Source of the DNA: Lineus longissimus
Lineage: Eukaryota > Nemertea > Pilidiophora > Heteronemertea > Lineidae
Assembly: GCF_910592395.1 (NCBI RefSeq)
Contig: NC_088309.1
Span: 1,180,501-1,244,500, forward strand
Length of the DNA: 64,000 nucleotides
Reading direction: 5' to 3'
The notes beneath the pieces are model-generated. The model had not been told where the DNA came from. It worked only from the letters and a program-made list of their open reading frames with translations, and made no database searches. The position numbers and the translations under genes were made by a program. Every line of letters begins with the position of its first letter. Position 1 is the first letter of the stretch. Positions 1-11,500 of the stretch are shown piece by piece.

Positions 1-8
1 GATTCCAG

Positions 9-3000
9 GTGTCCAAATTGAACGTGATTCAGAAGATTCAGGTAGCCATTGCTGTCTTGTTGCTATCGGTCGCCTCCAGGTGACGAGCACCCCCAACACC
101 AGTGACCTGGGCTCCTCCTCCCCGAATGAATTCATCACCAGACATAACCAGGAAGGGAAATTCACGTTTGTTGATCAGAGGTAAGTTTGATGTTGGTTTA
201 TTTGAAATGTTTATATCAAACCAGGAAGCTTCTGACTTCCATTCACAAATTAGACGCTCTTCCACAATACACCTCCAACCCCTGTATAGGGGATATTTCA
301 ATATCATTTGTCTTTTTTTCAGAGTGACAAATCTCCTGGGGTATCAACCACAAGAACTTCTCGGTCATCTTAACACAGACTTTGTTCATCCTGATGACCT
401 GTCATTGATGAAAGAAACATTCCAAGATGGTAGGTTAAGACACATAGGCCTATAGAAGTTCCTCACGTGACCTGGTACATCACGTGAAATCGCACTGCAG
501 CCATATCGGCCATCAAAATAATGAGTGACGTCACAACACCAACATAACCCGCAGGAGATGATGTCAAAACCTCATGATGGGTTAGTCTGACATCGAGCTT
601 GCCAGTTCTTGAGCCAACCACGCCGATGATTTGCTGTGTAAGTTGCTTGTACCTCTGTTAATGGTGAAGATGGCAACCAGCACAGTCACTCATCCTGCTA
701 GCTGTCAGCAAGGCATCAAGTCAGTAAGTCATTCCAAGCTGTACATGTCAATTGAAGTTTCTCCATTTGTCTTTCAGTCATAGCTAAGAAAGGACAAGTA
801 GTGACGATTGTCTACCGTTTCCAGCCAAAGATAAAGAATCCTCATGATCCCTATGTTTACCTTAGGACGAGTAGCTTTAGCTTCCAGAATCCATACACTG
901 ATGACATAGAGTATATAGTGTGCACCAATTCATTAAACAAGTAAGTCAATTCAGTCGCAAATACACATACTTATGTGACCTGTCACAAGAAAACATACTT
1001 CTTGGAGAGATTTGCCATTTCTACTGGTTACCTGCACCAATGAAAACAAAGATAAATTAAAATCGCTTATCAGGGTCATTGGTAAAATCTGCAAAAATGA
1101 AGTGCCTGCAAAAGTTTCGTGGTTAAATACTTCGTTTGTGTTACTGCTCACCTCTTAATTGTGAACATTGACTTTCCAGAAGCAGTAGTCAACAAGGTGT
1201 GATTGAGCATGGGCCTGAAGCTCATTCCTTGGGTGGTCAGTTCCCGACGGCCCGCACACTCGGCACTGATGCTACTGCTGACCCGAGATACGCCGAGATG
1301 TATCGATCAGCCATGAACAGGGGCCCGGTGGTCACACAGAGTGAGTACATGCCATTTTACCATCCAACTTTTTTTAGCACTTTTCACTGATCTGGGTCTG
1401 TACCAAAGTGCTTCACAACAACTGTCACTGATACAGGTCTCAAAAAAGGTAATCTGAGGTACTAGGCTTTCATTTCAGCGCTCACCTGTGAAAGGACTGT
1501 GAGGCAGCTAGACTGGGGTTGAACCCATGACCCGTGGATTGGAGATGATTTTGATTCTGTGTCATAAAACGATGAATAATGATAAATTTTCAGGCCAGCA
1601 AGTAGCATACAACTACCCAAGGGGAAAGTACCAGTCAGCTAATGTCCCAGCGTCTACGGGCACCGTCTTATCAAATATGATGACAAACAGGAATCCAAGT
1701 CCTGGGAACAATCCTTACCCTCAGAGCTCTTACCCTCAACAACAGGTAATTATATTGTTTATCGGAAACTTTTTAATGAATGGTCATGTTAATAGGTGTT
1801 GTTATGTATTCACAACATCTGTTGAGATAGAAAGTGTGATAGCAATTAGTTTACCCATTTACCACCAGATGGCCATAGTGTGCAAAGTCAGAGTTGGCCT
1901 GTTTTGGTGATAAATTGGCTTTATTATGCAATTGTTCATCAATAAATAAATTATAAGTTAACTAAAATACGTTTTGAAACATCATCTTGTGTGGGGATAC
2001 CAGTTCTTTAGAATTGATGCGTAGAAATTCTCGATTAACTTACAAACCAATTTCGTTCGTATGTTTTCTGAACCCATGGATAACACTGGTGATCCCTGAC
2101 TCAAAGAATCAACCTGAGTGGTGTTGGATTGTCACTCAGTAGGTAACTTCTTACCTGCAACCCTCTTTTGAGGGCTGTGAGACATGATGACCCTGGGGTA
2201 TGATCTTCCGTGAATTACACCCCACAGGGGCTCAGGGACCAACGACACCCTGGGTCACCTAGGTCTGATTCACAAGTGACATTATAAATAAAAAACAATA
2301 TCTTATCAGTAGTATTGAATGAGCATCCTGGCTTTGCACGTCCTCTGGATTATGATGAGGTTTTCCCTCGAGGAGGGTTTTTGACTCAAAGAAACTCTAT
2401 TCTAAGTACCATTACTTCATGGGTGGAGGGGGAGAGGAATTTGTTGAGGCTGCAGATGGGGACAATACGTACAACACAGCAGAACTTGTGAGGATTTGTG
2501 AGTTGTGTATGTGAAAAATGATATTGACTGACAGAATCTGTCTCTTTTCCAGTCTAGCACAGATTATGAGTCGGGATCTTCATTCAGCCAAATGAGTCCT
2601 TCAAACTCACCAGGTATGTCAAGAGACATCAAAATGAGATTGTGGCAAAGAATCAAGCAGAGATTTTGTTCTGTTCAAATCTACGGTAAAGTTTGCTGTT
2701 AAGAAAGAATGCTATGGTGGCATGAATAGTGGTGTGTGATGGTCATCCTGAAAGGTGGCCTATTCCTAGCATGTTTTATCAGTCTTGGGGTCTGATTATG
2801 ATGCTTTCATATTTCAGCTGGTCCCACTTATACGCAGCTCGGCGGGCAGCGGGGTTCTGCCCCACAGGCCTCATCCTACTCGCATGCAGTCTCTACTGCC
2901 GGTGCACAGGGTATTTGGCCGCAGTGGCAGGGTGGAGCGGAGGGCTCTCAGGGACAGCAGAGCCAGGTGCAGTCAGTCCAAGCACAGGCAGTCCAACAAG

Positions 3001-3113
3001 GTCAAGCTCAGCCGGGACAATCACAGGAAGAATTCTCAGACATGTTACGCATGCTGGATCAACAGGGAACGGAATTCTCCGATCTCTCCATGTTTAATAC
3101 ATTTCAAGAGTAG
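9..3113 (+). CDS. ARNT: Aryl hydrocarbon receptor nuclear translocator (ARNT), 3' half; 5' part lies before the window
   Basis: ARNT is the class II bHLH-PAS partner that dimerises with AhR, HIF-alpha or SIM and activates transcription in the nucleus. Seven coding exons join in frame: 9-180, 323-429, 778-940, 1180-1340, 1594-1745, 2553-2613 and 2818-3113, giving the last 369 residues. The first starts after an acceptor AG at 7-8, so bHLH and PAS-A lie upstream of the window. Visible: the linker [10 protein letters not shown]; then PAS-B at about residues 38-148 of the fragment, with [31 protein letters not shown]; then DPRYAEMY; then a Gln/Ser-rich tail with WPQWQG and the terminal acidic activation segment ([16 protein letters not shown]). 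These match ARNT rather than BMAL/cycle. All introns are GT-AG. The stop is TAG at 3111-3113. Confidence 0.95.
1385..1545 (-). mobile_element. Possible tRNA-derived SINE in an ARNT intron
   Basis: On the minus strand, around 1520-1510, the sequence GGTTCAACCCC fits a Pol III B box. About 110 bases further along the same strand (near 1410-1395) lies AAGCACTTTGGTACAG, which resembles the 3' tails of L2-mobilised SINEs. No convincing A box was found, so this is an old or chance copy. Confidence 0.3.
2113..2174. other. Three stacked short hairpins in an ARNT intron
   Basis: Three consecutive inverted repeats sit in 62 bases: CTGAGTG...CACTCAG (2113-2138), AGGTAA-CTTC-TTACCT (2141-2156) and CCCTC-TTTT-GAGGG (2161-2174). 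The surrounding intron (1746-2552) shows no exon. Confidence 0.45.
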
Positions 3114-4440
3114 GTGCTGTCTGCTATAGGAAAATTTTATACATTTTCTATTTGAATACTCATATGGGGAAAGATCTATTCATTTGTCAAAGTTTTACAC
3201 ATGTAAACATGTATTAGAGAGTATGGACACCTTCCAGACTGATAGTTGCTGTCCTTGATGTAGGAAGGAAGGAATCCTGACTACACAGGTCAAATTGTTA
3301 TATCGCTACATGATATATATTGGCCATTATAGTTCACCATTCTAGGGGTGGTATCAAGTAAGAGGATGGACGAGTTTTTGAAAAAGTTGAACTGTTTTAA
3401 AACTGGATTATCTTAATTCAGCGCTTTGCAATGAACTTTTGAGATATTACGTACATATAATGTTTGTACAAGAGACTTGTACATGTATTATATATGATAG
3501 ATGATAATTGTTGTATAAAATCAGTGTTGTATATATTTGAAATTAAGCTTTTCTGGCCACATTACTGGTCTTATAAGTATATGGTGTTGTCCCTGTGTAA
3601 ATGTCGTTTAGACAGACTGTAAACCAGAATTACCTGTCTGGTGTACAATTCTCCAGGACCTGTATTGTCTAGCTACTTGAGCTAGTATTCTAAAAGGTAC
3701 ATGTATTTTCATATTTTCTGTGAAACCTATAAACATAATGACTACTGTTTCATATAACTTTGACGTTATCCTTCCAGTGTGTTATATACAGTCTTTGTTG
3801 GTGATGAAGCAGACAAGACTTAAAAGAATGCAATGCCAAAAGAATTAAGCGCTGTCAAAATAAATACCAAATTTTCTTTCTTCACACTTTGCCCGAAACG
3901 TTCTTCACGATGACATCATGGCACCTCCTTCAATGTCCTCAGACTGTCAACATAAAACTCCCTCTTGCAAAGTAAACCTCCGAAGTCATCAGTTTCTCAC
4001 CTGTACGTGTAGAGCATGGCCTTACATTTCCTGCAGGGTGTCGAGATCGTGTAAGCATTTATATTAGTACACTAAAGTGGTCATGTTATGATAGTTTATA
4101 AATATAATATCCTAGACATGATTTGTCCTCTGAACCTTGGGAGCTTGATGGCTATGGAACTGGAGTTCGGCAATATGATCATTTGGTTTTCAATCTTAAT
4201 GTCATTTTTTAGTTGTCCAGGATGTCTGCCAGAGTATTAAAGCTACATGTACAGTATTGGCATATTTACTTGGCAACTAAGAAATGGAAAAAGGTTGCAT
4301 TGTGTCATCATGTTTATTATATTTTATGTAGTGCTTCATCAAATCTTGCTATATTGATGTATGATTTTTATGTAGAAGTGTCAAAAATATCGGTAAATTC
4401 TTGAAAAAAATAAGCATAGATAATAAAACTCATGTCACTC
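3114..4440 (+). other. ARNT 3' untranslated region
   Basis: AT-rich non-coding sequence follows the ARNT stop. AATAAA signals at 3859-3864 and 4422-4427 give two plausible poly(A) sites. No coding exon is visible. The reading frames here are short and carry no recognisable motif. Confidence 0.6.
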
Positions 4441-5100
4441 GTACACGTCATCACGCTTTGTTTCATTTTTTTCAAAGGAGACAGTGACACCAGCAGACAG
4501 AATTAGACCTGGCTGTTCGACCGTCTTGCCAACACTGTGAGGGAGTTGAGACCGTCACATCTTTTCGTAAGGGTCATCTCCATCCAAACCAGTCCACCGA
4601 CTAACAATGTTGTCCTCTTTTAAGGCAACAATAATGAACATAGACAGCATCGTTGCTGTTGGATGTAGTAGTACATGTATACTATTAAACTACTGTCTCA
4701 GTATTACAAATGGAACTTTAAGACCGTTTGATTCGTCTGCTCGGTTGTCTATTCGCCAGAAGATACCAGTGCGATCGCCAAGAGCGTGAAGACATGCAGA
4801 CAGACAGGATTAGGCCTACTAATAGCACTGATTGACAATGGTGTTGGGGACAGTTTGTACCTTCAACTGGAGACTGAATGAGTAAGATCTGACAGAGCTC
4901 CGTGGAGTTTTACGTATTTCGTATGTCAAGTGAACTGTCCCAAGGGCGAGTTTGATATCCCGAGTATGACTAATGCAAAGGACCGTCGTTCTCGGAGACG
5001 GATTCATCACGACAACCTCCCAACAATGGCGACCTTCCCAATTTCCCTACTTTTTGCTGCATCATTGAATGTCGCAAGTCATGCCCCCTGATATCAACGG
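4441..5100. other. Intergenic, no gene seen
   Basis: This is the gap between the likely ARNT poly(A) site and the satellite array. It contains only short reading frames (for example 4607-4789) without domain motifs or splice context. From about 5110 the sequence shows weak, diverged copies of the satellite that follows. Confidence 0.5.
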
Positions 5101-5109
5101 TGTTGGACG

Positions 5110-7330
5110 CTGGTTGATGCTGTTTAGGATGACAGCTTTCACTGTGTTGCCAGAGCAGCAGCAAGGCCCAGGTCTGTTTGTCACTGTCCTATCTAACCTC
5201 ACTGTACGTGTTGCAAGGCGGTGGAGCAGCCAGGTCCTATTCTGTCTGGTTGTTACTGTCTCATGTTGTCCACTGTGTTGCAAGACAGTCAGATCCTATT
5301 CTGTCTGGTTGTTACTGTCTCATGTTGTCCACTGTGTTGCAAGAGCAGCCAGGTCCTATTCTGCCTGGTTGTTACTGTCTCATGTTGTCCACTGTGTTGC
5401 AAGAGCAGCCAGGTCCTATTCTGTCTGGTTGTTACTGTCTCATATTGTCCACTGTGTTGCAAGAGCAGCCAGGTCTATTCTGCCTGGTTGTTACTGTCTC
5501 ATGTTGTCCACTGTGTTGCAAGACAGCCAGATCCTATTCTGTCTGGTTGTTACTGTCTCATATTGTCCACTGTGTTGCAAGAGCAGCCAGGTCCTATTCT
5601 GCCTGGTTGTTACTGTCTCATGTTGTCCACTGTGTTGCAAGACAGTCAGATCCTATTCTGTCTGGTTGTTACTGTCTCATATTGTCCACTGTGTTGCAAG
5701 AGCAGCCAGGTCCTATTCTGCCTGGTTGTTACTGTCTCATGTTGTCCACTGTGTTGCAAGAGCAGCCAGGTCCTATTCTGTCTGGTTGTTACTGTCTCAT
5801 ATTGTCCACTGTGTTGCAAGAGCAGCCAGGTCCTATTCTGTCTGGTTGTTTCATATTGTCCACTGTGTTGCAAGAGCAGCCAGGTCCTATTCTGTCTGGT
5901 TGTTTCATATTGTCCACTGTGTTGCAAGAGCAGCCAGGTCCTATTCTGCCTGGTTGTTACTGTCTCATGTTGTCCACTGTGTTGCAAGACAGTCAGATCC
6001 TATTCTGTCTGGTTGTTACTGTCTCATATTGTCCACTGTGTTGCAAGAGCAGCCAGGTCCTATTCTGCCTGGTTGTTACTGTCTCATGTTGTCCACTGTG
6101 TTGCAAGAGCAGCCAGGTCCTATTCTGTCTGGTTGTTACTGTCTCATATTGTCCACTGTGTTGCAAGAGCAGCCAGGTCCTATTCTGTCTGGTTGTTTCA
6201 TATTGTCCACTGTGTTGCAAGAGCAGCCAGGTCCTATTCTGTCTGGTTGTTTCATATTGTCCACTGTGTTGCAAGAGCAGCCAGGTCCTATTCTGCCTGG
6301 TTGTTACTGTCTCATGTTGTCCACTGTGTTGCAAGAGCAGCCAGGTCTATTCTGTCTGGTTGTTACTGTCTCATGTTGTCCACTGTGTTGCAAGACAGCC
6401 AGATCCTATTCTGTCTGGTTGTTACTGTCTCATATTGTCCACTGTGTTGCAAGAGCAGCCAGGTCCTATTCTGCCTGGTTGTTACTGTCTCATGTTGTCC
6501 ACTGTGTTGCAAGACAGTCAGATCCTATTCTGTCTGGTTGTTACTGTCTCATATTGTCCACTGTGTTGCAAGAGCAGCCAGGTCCTATTCTGCCTGGTTG
6601 TTACTGTCTCATGTTGTCCACTGTGTTGCAAGAGCAGCCAGGTCCTATTCTGTCTGGTTGTTACTGTCTCATATTGTCCACTGTGTTGCAAGAGCAGCCA
6701 GGTCCTATTCTGTCTGGTTGTTTCATATTGTCCACTGTGTTGCAAGAGCAGCCAGGTCCTATTCTGTCTGGTTGTTTCATATTGTCCACTGTGTTGCAAG
6801 AGCAGCCAGGTCCTATTCTGCCTGGTTGTTACTGTCTCATGTTGTCCACTGTGTTGCAAGAGCAGCCAGGTCTATTCTGTCTGGTTGTTACTGTCTCATG
6901 TTGTCCACTGTGTTGCAAGAGCAGCCAGGTCCTATTCTGTCTGGTTGTTACTGTCTCATGTTGTCCACTGTGTTGCAAGAGCAGCCAGGTCTATTCTGTC
7001 TGGTTGTCACACTGCTCCTCTCTTCCACAAGGTTGTTTGGAAGGCAGTGGTGCAGCCAAGACTGATTCAGTCTGGTTGTGACTGTCTCGGTGCTGCCAGA
7101 ACAGCCAGTCTGGTTCCGACTGTCTCATCTCATCCACTATTGGCAAGAGAGTCAAGCATCCAGGTTCAATTCAGACTTGATGTGACTGTCTCAACTCTTT
7201 CACTTGGTTGGCTGAGGAGCCAGGGCTAGGTCTGGTTGTCACAGTCTCATCTTTTCCGCGGTGTTTGCAAGTCGGTCAAGCAGTCAGCATGGTCAGGTCT
7301 GTTTCAGTCTGGATGTGACTGTCTCATCAT
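5110..7330. repeat. 60-bp tandem satellite with higher-order structure (about 30 core copies)
   Basis: The core (5222-7010) is a head-to-tail array of a 60-base unit containing CACTGTGTTGCAAGAGCAGC and CTATTCTG(T/C)CTGGTTGTTACTG. Variants of 59 and 51 bases occur; the 51-base form lacks part of GTTACTGTCTCAT. The edges (5110-5221 and 7011-7330) are strongly diverged copies, as expected for an array homogenised in its centre. Because most units are multiples of three without stops, long reading frames run across in several frames; these are not evidence of a protein. The array lies between the 3' ends of convergent ARNT and SUGP1. Confidence 0.97.
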
Positions 7331-7409
7331 AAGATGAGAGAATGGAATAGACCATCAGACAACCATGGCCTTTAGAACAGTATGATATACATGAAAAAGA
7401 GAAAACCAA

Positions 7410-8597
7410 ATATCTACTCATTCCATCACATTTATTTGTATCTACATGTACCTCAGATGTTGTTCAGACTAATTCATTAACCAAAATGTAATAAAATTAC
7501 AACACAATTAGGACAGTACATGTACATCTGCTTGTTTACAAAGTGACTTCACAGTACAGCTAGGTCCTGTGAGAGTCGGCCTGATGAACACCATAACATG
7601 ATGCTGCCCAGCCATAACAACTCCTCCTGGTGACATCACACATTAGGCTTTCCTGACAACACTGAGGATGCTCCATCTGATACAATACTCAGTTAAATAT
7701 TTTACATATTTACAGAGATAAAGACGGAAACCATTGGTTTGTGAAATAATGAGAGAAGGCAAAATCTCAATTTGACTTCGAACATATGGAACCTTGACGC
7801 AGTTCAAAATAATGCTGAAACCAATATTAATCAAAACAAAAATCTTTCTTTGGAACTGCTCCCAAGGCATTTTCCTCTTTGTGGGCCCAGCAACCTGGGT
7901 GGGTAAGGGTACTGGAACCACAACAGATGACGGTGATTCGGACTGAATATTTCAAAGGTTTTAAAACTCTTAGACGACAATAAAATTACTCGAGCATGTA
8001 CAGATAAAAACTAGAATTCCACACCAACTAAAAGTTTGAATGACAATCAATTTTTACATCACATCATCTGAACATGTTGCAACCCAATGGACTTTTTTAC
8101 CATGGGAAAAACATGCCTATCTTCTACAGCTGAACTGGAATAACTGATGCTAGTACATTTTGACTTGAGATAGGATTAATACCATTGTACTGTATCACAG
8201 AACCTTTCTGTTAAGGACAATCTCTAGACTGACATGCGCTGTCTATTAATTGGGAAGTATCCCGATCACTGAGGTCTGAACATGAAATTTTCCTTGTCAG
8301 AACATGAAATTTTCCTTGTCAGAACATGAAATTTTCCTTGTCAGAACATGAAATTTTCCTTGTCAGAACATGAAATTTTCCTTGTCAGAACATGAAATTT
8401 TCCTTGTCAGAACATGAAATTTTCCTTGTCAGAACATGAAATTTTCCTTGTCAGAACATGAAATTTTCCTTGTCAGAACATGAAATGTTCCTTGTCAGCA
8501 TGGCCATAAAACATGTTTAAGTAGAATAAGTTAGCACAGAGTGTCATCATACGAAAGAATTTACACCTTGTACAAGCATTGACTTGATCTCCTGTCT
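7410..8597 (-). other. SUGP1 3' untranslated region
   Basis: Sequence downstream of the SUGP1 stop on the minus strand, ending near a minus-strand AATAAA (plus-strand TTTATT at 7431-7436). It contains the 22-bp repeat array. No coding exon is seen. Confidence 0.65.
8278..8497. repeat. 22-bp tandem repeat, exactly ten copies
   Basis: The unit begins GAACATGAAATTTTCC and ends TTGTCA (22 bases). Ten copies fill 220 bases. Nine are identical; the last has a single T-to-G change. It lies 101-320 bases past the SUGP1 stop codon, so it is probably transcribed in that 3' UTR. Confidence 0.97.
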
Positions 8598-11500
8598 TCA
8601 GTAATACGGACGCCGAGGGTTGTTCTGAAATGACAATCAAGTTGATGACTGATGCATAACTATTTGAATAATAGCAATCACAACAAATTTTACATCCAAT
8701 TACAGCTTCCTTATTGTGGTAAGGCTACATGCATGCTTGCAGGACATGCAAGGAGTGGTGTTCAGGCTTGTTTCAAATGCAACACCAGTTTGAGAACCTG
8801 TACACAGCCCCTTGTGTGTCCTGGCATTGCCTGGCCACACCGAGGAAGCAGGTAATAGAACTTGATTAGCAATCCTATAGAGGTGCCCCAGAGGCTGGAT
8901 CGGCACGAAGAGGTGGTTGGCCATGAGGAGATTTTCAGTGAGATTGTTGTCTTTGATTGTGAAAAAGTTCTCTCAATGCCTCCAACGAGATTCATGTCAT
9001 ACACATGTAGTCCTTATAACTAATGGCTATTAGAATAACTTACCAATGGATTTGGTCTGAATCTGTAAGCTAGCATCATTCTTTTCCTATAGGCATCAAA
9101 CTCGTCATCGTCTACTTCAGGAGCTGCAGGCCGGTCCACACCAAGACCTCGGCCTTCAACTGACACGTTCCCCCTTAAGGAAAATAAATCAAACATTCAA
9201 ATATTATCGAAAAACCACTAGCTGGTCACAAATTACTAACCCCACGTGTAAACATCTGACTCGTGCTTGGTGTGAGATTGTTTGAATTGTGGTGGTTCAT
9301 ATGTAATTTTTTTCGATCATGGGTAAAAATAGGGTCCAGAACTCAAATTGATTGTCATAGGATCGAAGGACACACATATATAGGGCTATAAATCTTGACT
9401 TACTTGTTGACAGGGGTGGTGATTCCTTGTGCCTCATTTCCCAGGCCTTCTCCCTCTTTCCATCCCATCTTTGCCAACATTTGGAAACCTATGTTATCAC
9501 ACGTGATCTTGAAGTCCTTGTAGTCCGACATGTCTGGCTGACGACCTTCCTTAAGGGCCTGGAAATAAGCACAAAATCATGCTAAATGAAAAATTATATG
9601 CTGCGTCTGGTCCCTGAACAGGACCAAACATACGAGTGGAAAATACTGAATGTATTCTTCAAAATGATCAAAACAATAATCTCAAAAACCTTCCCAAAAC
9701 GAATTTTTCCAGCAGTGATGTGGTTGCTTTCTCGCAAAGGACATTCCCAATCAAGTATACATACATGTATCTACATGTATAGGATTTGAATACTCTTTAT
9801 TTTGAAGCTGTGGCAGAGCCTTTAGAATTCCTGAGCCCTCAAACCATAATCCTCAACGTCACTTACAGTGTATGTCTCCATGAATCTTTCCAACTCGTCG
9901 GGTGGCATGAAATCTCCTATATGATGTTTCCCCTGATTCATCTCAGTCAGCCATTGAGCGTAATCTGAAAGATTAAACGAATCATGTATCTTGTGTCTTC
10001 TCATTACAGAGTCTGGTGTAGCCGTTAGTGTACCAGTCTCAGGGCATTCCAACTCTCCATTTCACAAGAAAACAGCACACATTTCCAGTTGATACGGCAT
10101 ACATGTACATACATTCTGCACAGTAAGTTAACCACTGTTTACTGCTGAAATGTGACTGGCAATCAATGGTGGAGATACTGCTGTGACATGTAGGATTTAC
10201 ATAGCAAATTCGACAACATTCACCAACTTTTCTCAGTTGAACATGAACACAAAAGGCCTCTAGAATAAAACAGTGATTGTCAATCTTTGAACTCGTACCT
10301 CTCGTGGCCTCCATTTCATTCATCCGAAGCTTATGTTCCCATGTGCCCCCCTCGGTTTCTTCATCCGAGTCGTATTCATACTTGGGCTTGATCTGCAGTC
10401 CTGCTTCCAGAGCTCGTGCCTGCGCTTCCATTCGCTGTTTCTTCTGCATGATCATTGCGTGCATTTGTTGCAACTGGAATAGAGTTCATGGTGAAAAGAC
10501 AACTGTGTTCAATACTTGGCTCTTTGAAATAATTTTTTTGCTGATTATAATACCTTCTCATACATTATAATAAATAATTCAAATTTTCACTTTCCCACCA
10601 GCATGTTTCTTTATTATCAAGTTACATAATTATAGTAATTAGAGCTTTTTCTTCTCACTGAAACAAGATTCTCCCCCTGATTTAGGTAAATAAGTACTGT
10701 GGCCCATTTTTATACAAGACATAAGAGAATATCCCTCCTAAAGCCATTGGCAACGTTCAGCTGGAAGCAAAACTACGATTTACCTCTTTCTGTTGCTGGA
10801 GCTGCTTTATTTGTTCATCACTTAGCGTGTCGCCTCCCGTCATTTGCCTGGCGAAGGTGGACATGTCCATTGGGGGTGGCACAGGTGGTGGTCCAGGCAC
10901 TGCAGGGAAAAGTGGATCAAACAATATTTCGTTTCATTGAAAGGCCAATCCATGAATGCCAATGCCATGCAGTTCATGAGCAAATGCAGTTATTTAATGT
11001 TTTTTACTTTAGAATTTTCTTTCCAATGAATGTGGCAACTGTTTTCCTGCTTGTAGACACTCAGACAAATCACTAGATATGAACAATGGGAGCTTTTCTA
11101 AAGGTAAACTGTCTAAAAATGAATCACTTCACGTTAATACTGAATGCCATTAACGCCAGCATGGTCTTGCCAATGAGGAACCATGCCCTACTTGAGGCCA
11201 AGGATAATGAATACAACTTGCCTAGAGCAGGTATATTGACTACTCCAGGCGTGCCTTCCTCCTTGTCATCTTGAGGCCCCCAACGACTACGTTTCTTCTT
11301 GCGCCTCCTCTCGTCAGGACCCCCACGCGAGTCTTCAGTGTCGCCCTCTTCACCTCGATCAGGAGGGCCTCCTTGTCGGACATCGTTTAACTTCTGTTTG
11401 TAATACTTATTGGCATCACTATCTTCATCATACAAGAACCTGGAACGAGAATAATCATGATACAATTACAATGATATTCGATCACAGGCAATACAAAACT

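Noticed and set aside
5069-7229. Reading frames of 614-683 codons on the plus strand and repeated 113-codon frames on the minus strand
   Set aside because: They are produced by a stop-free tandem unit largely divisible by three, open in several frames at once. No signal peptide, splice context or codon bias distinguishes one frame.
8278-8497. CRISPR-like array
   Set aside because: The 22-base repeats are contiguous with no spacers, and the host sequence is animal.
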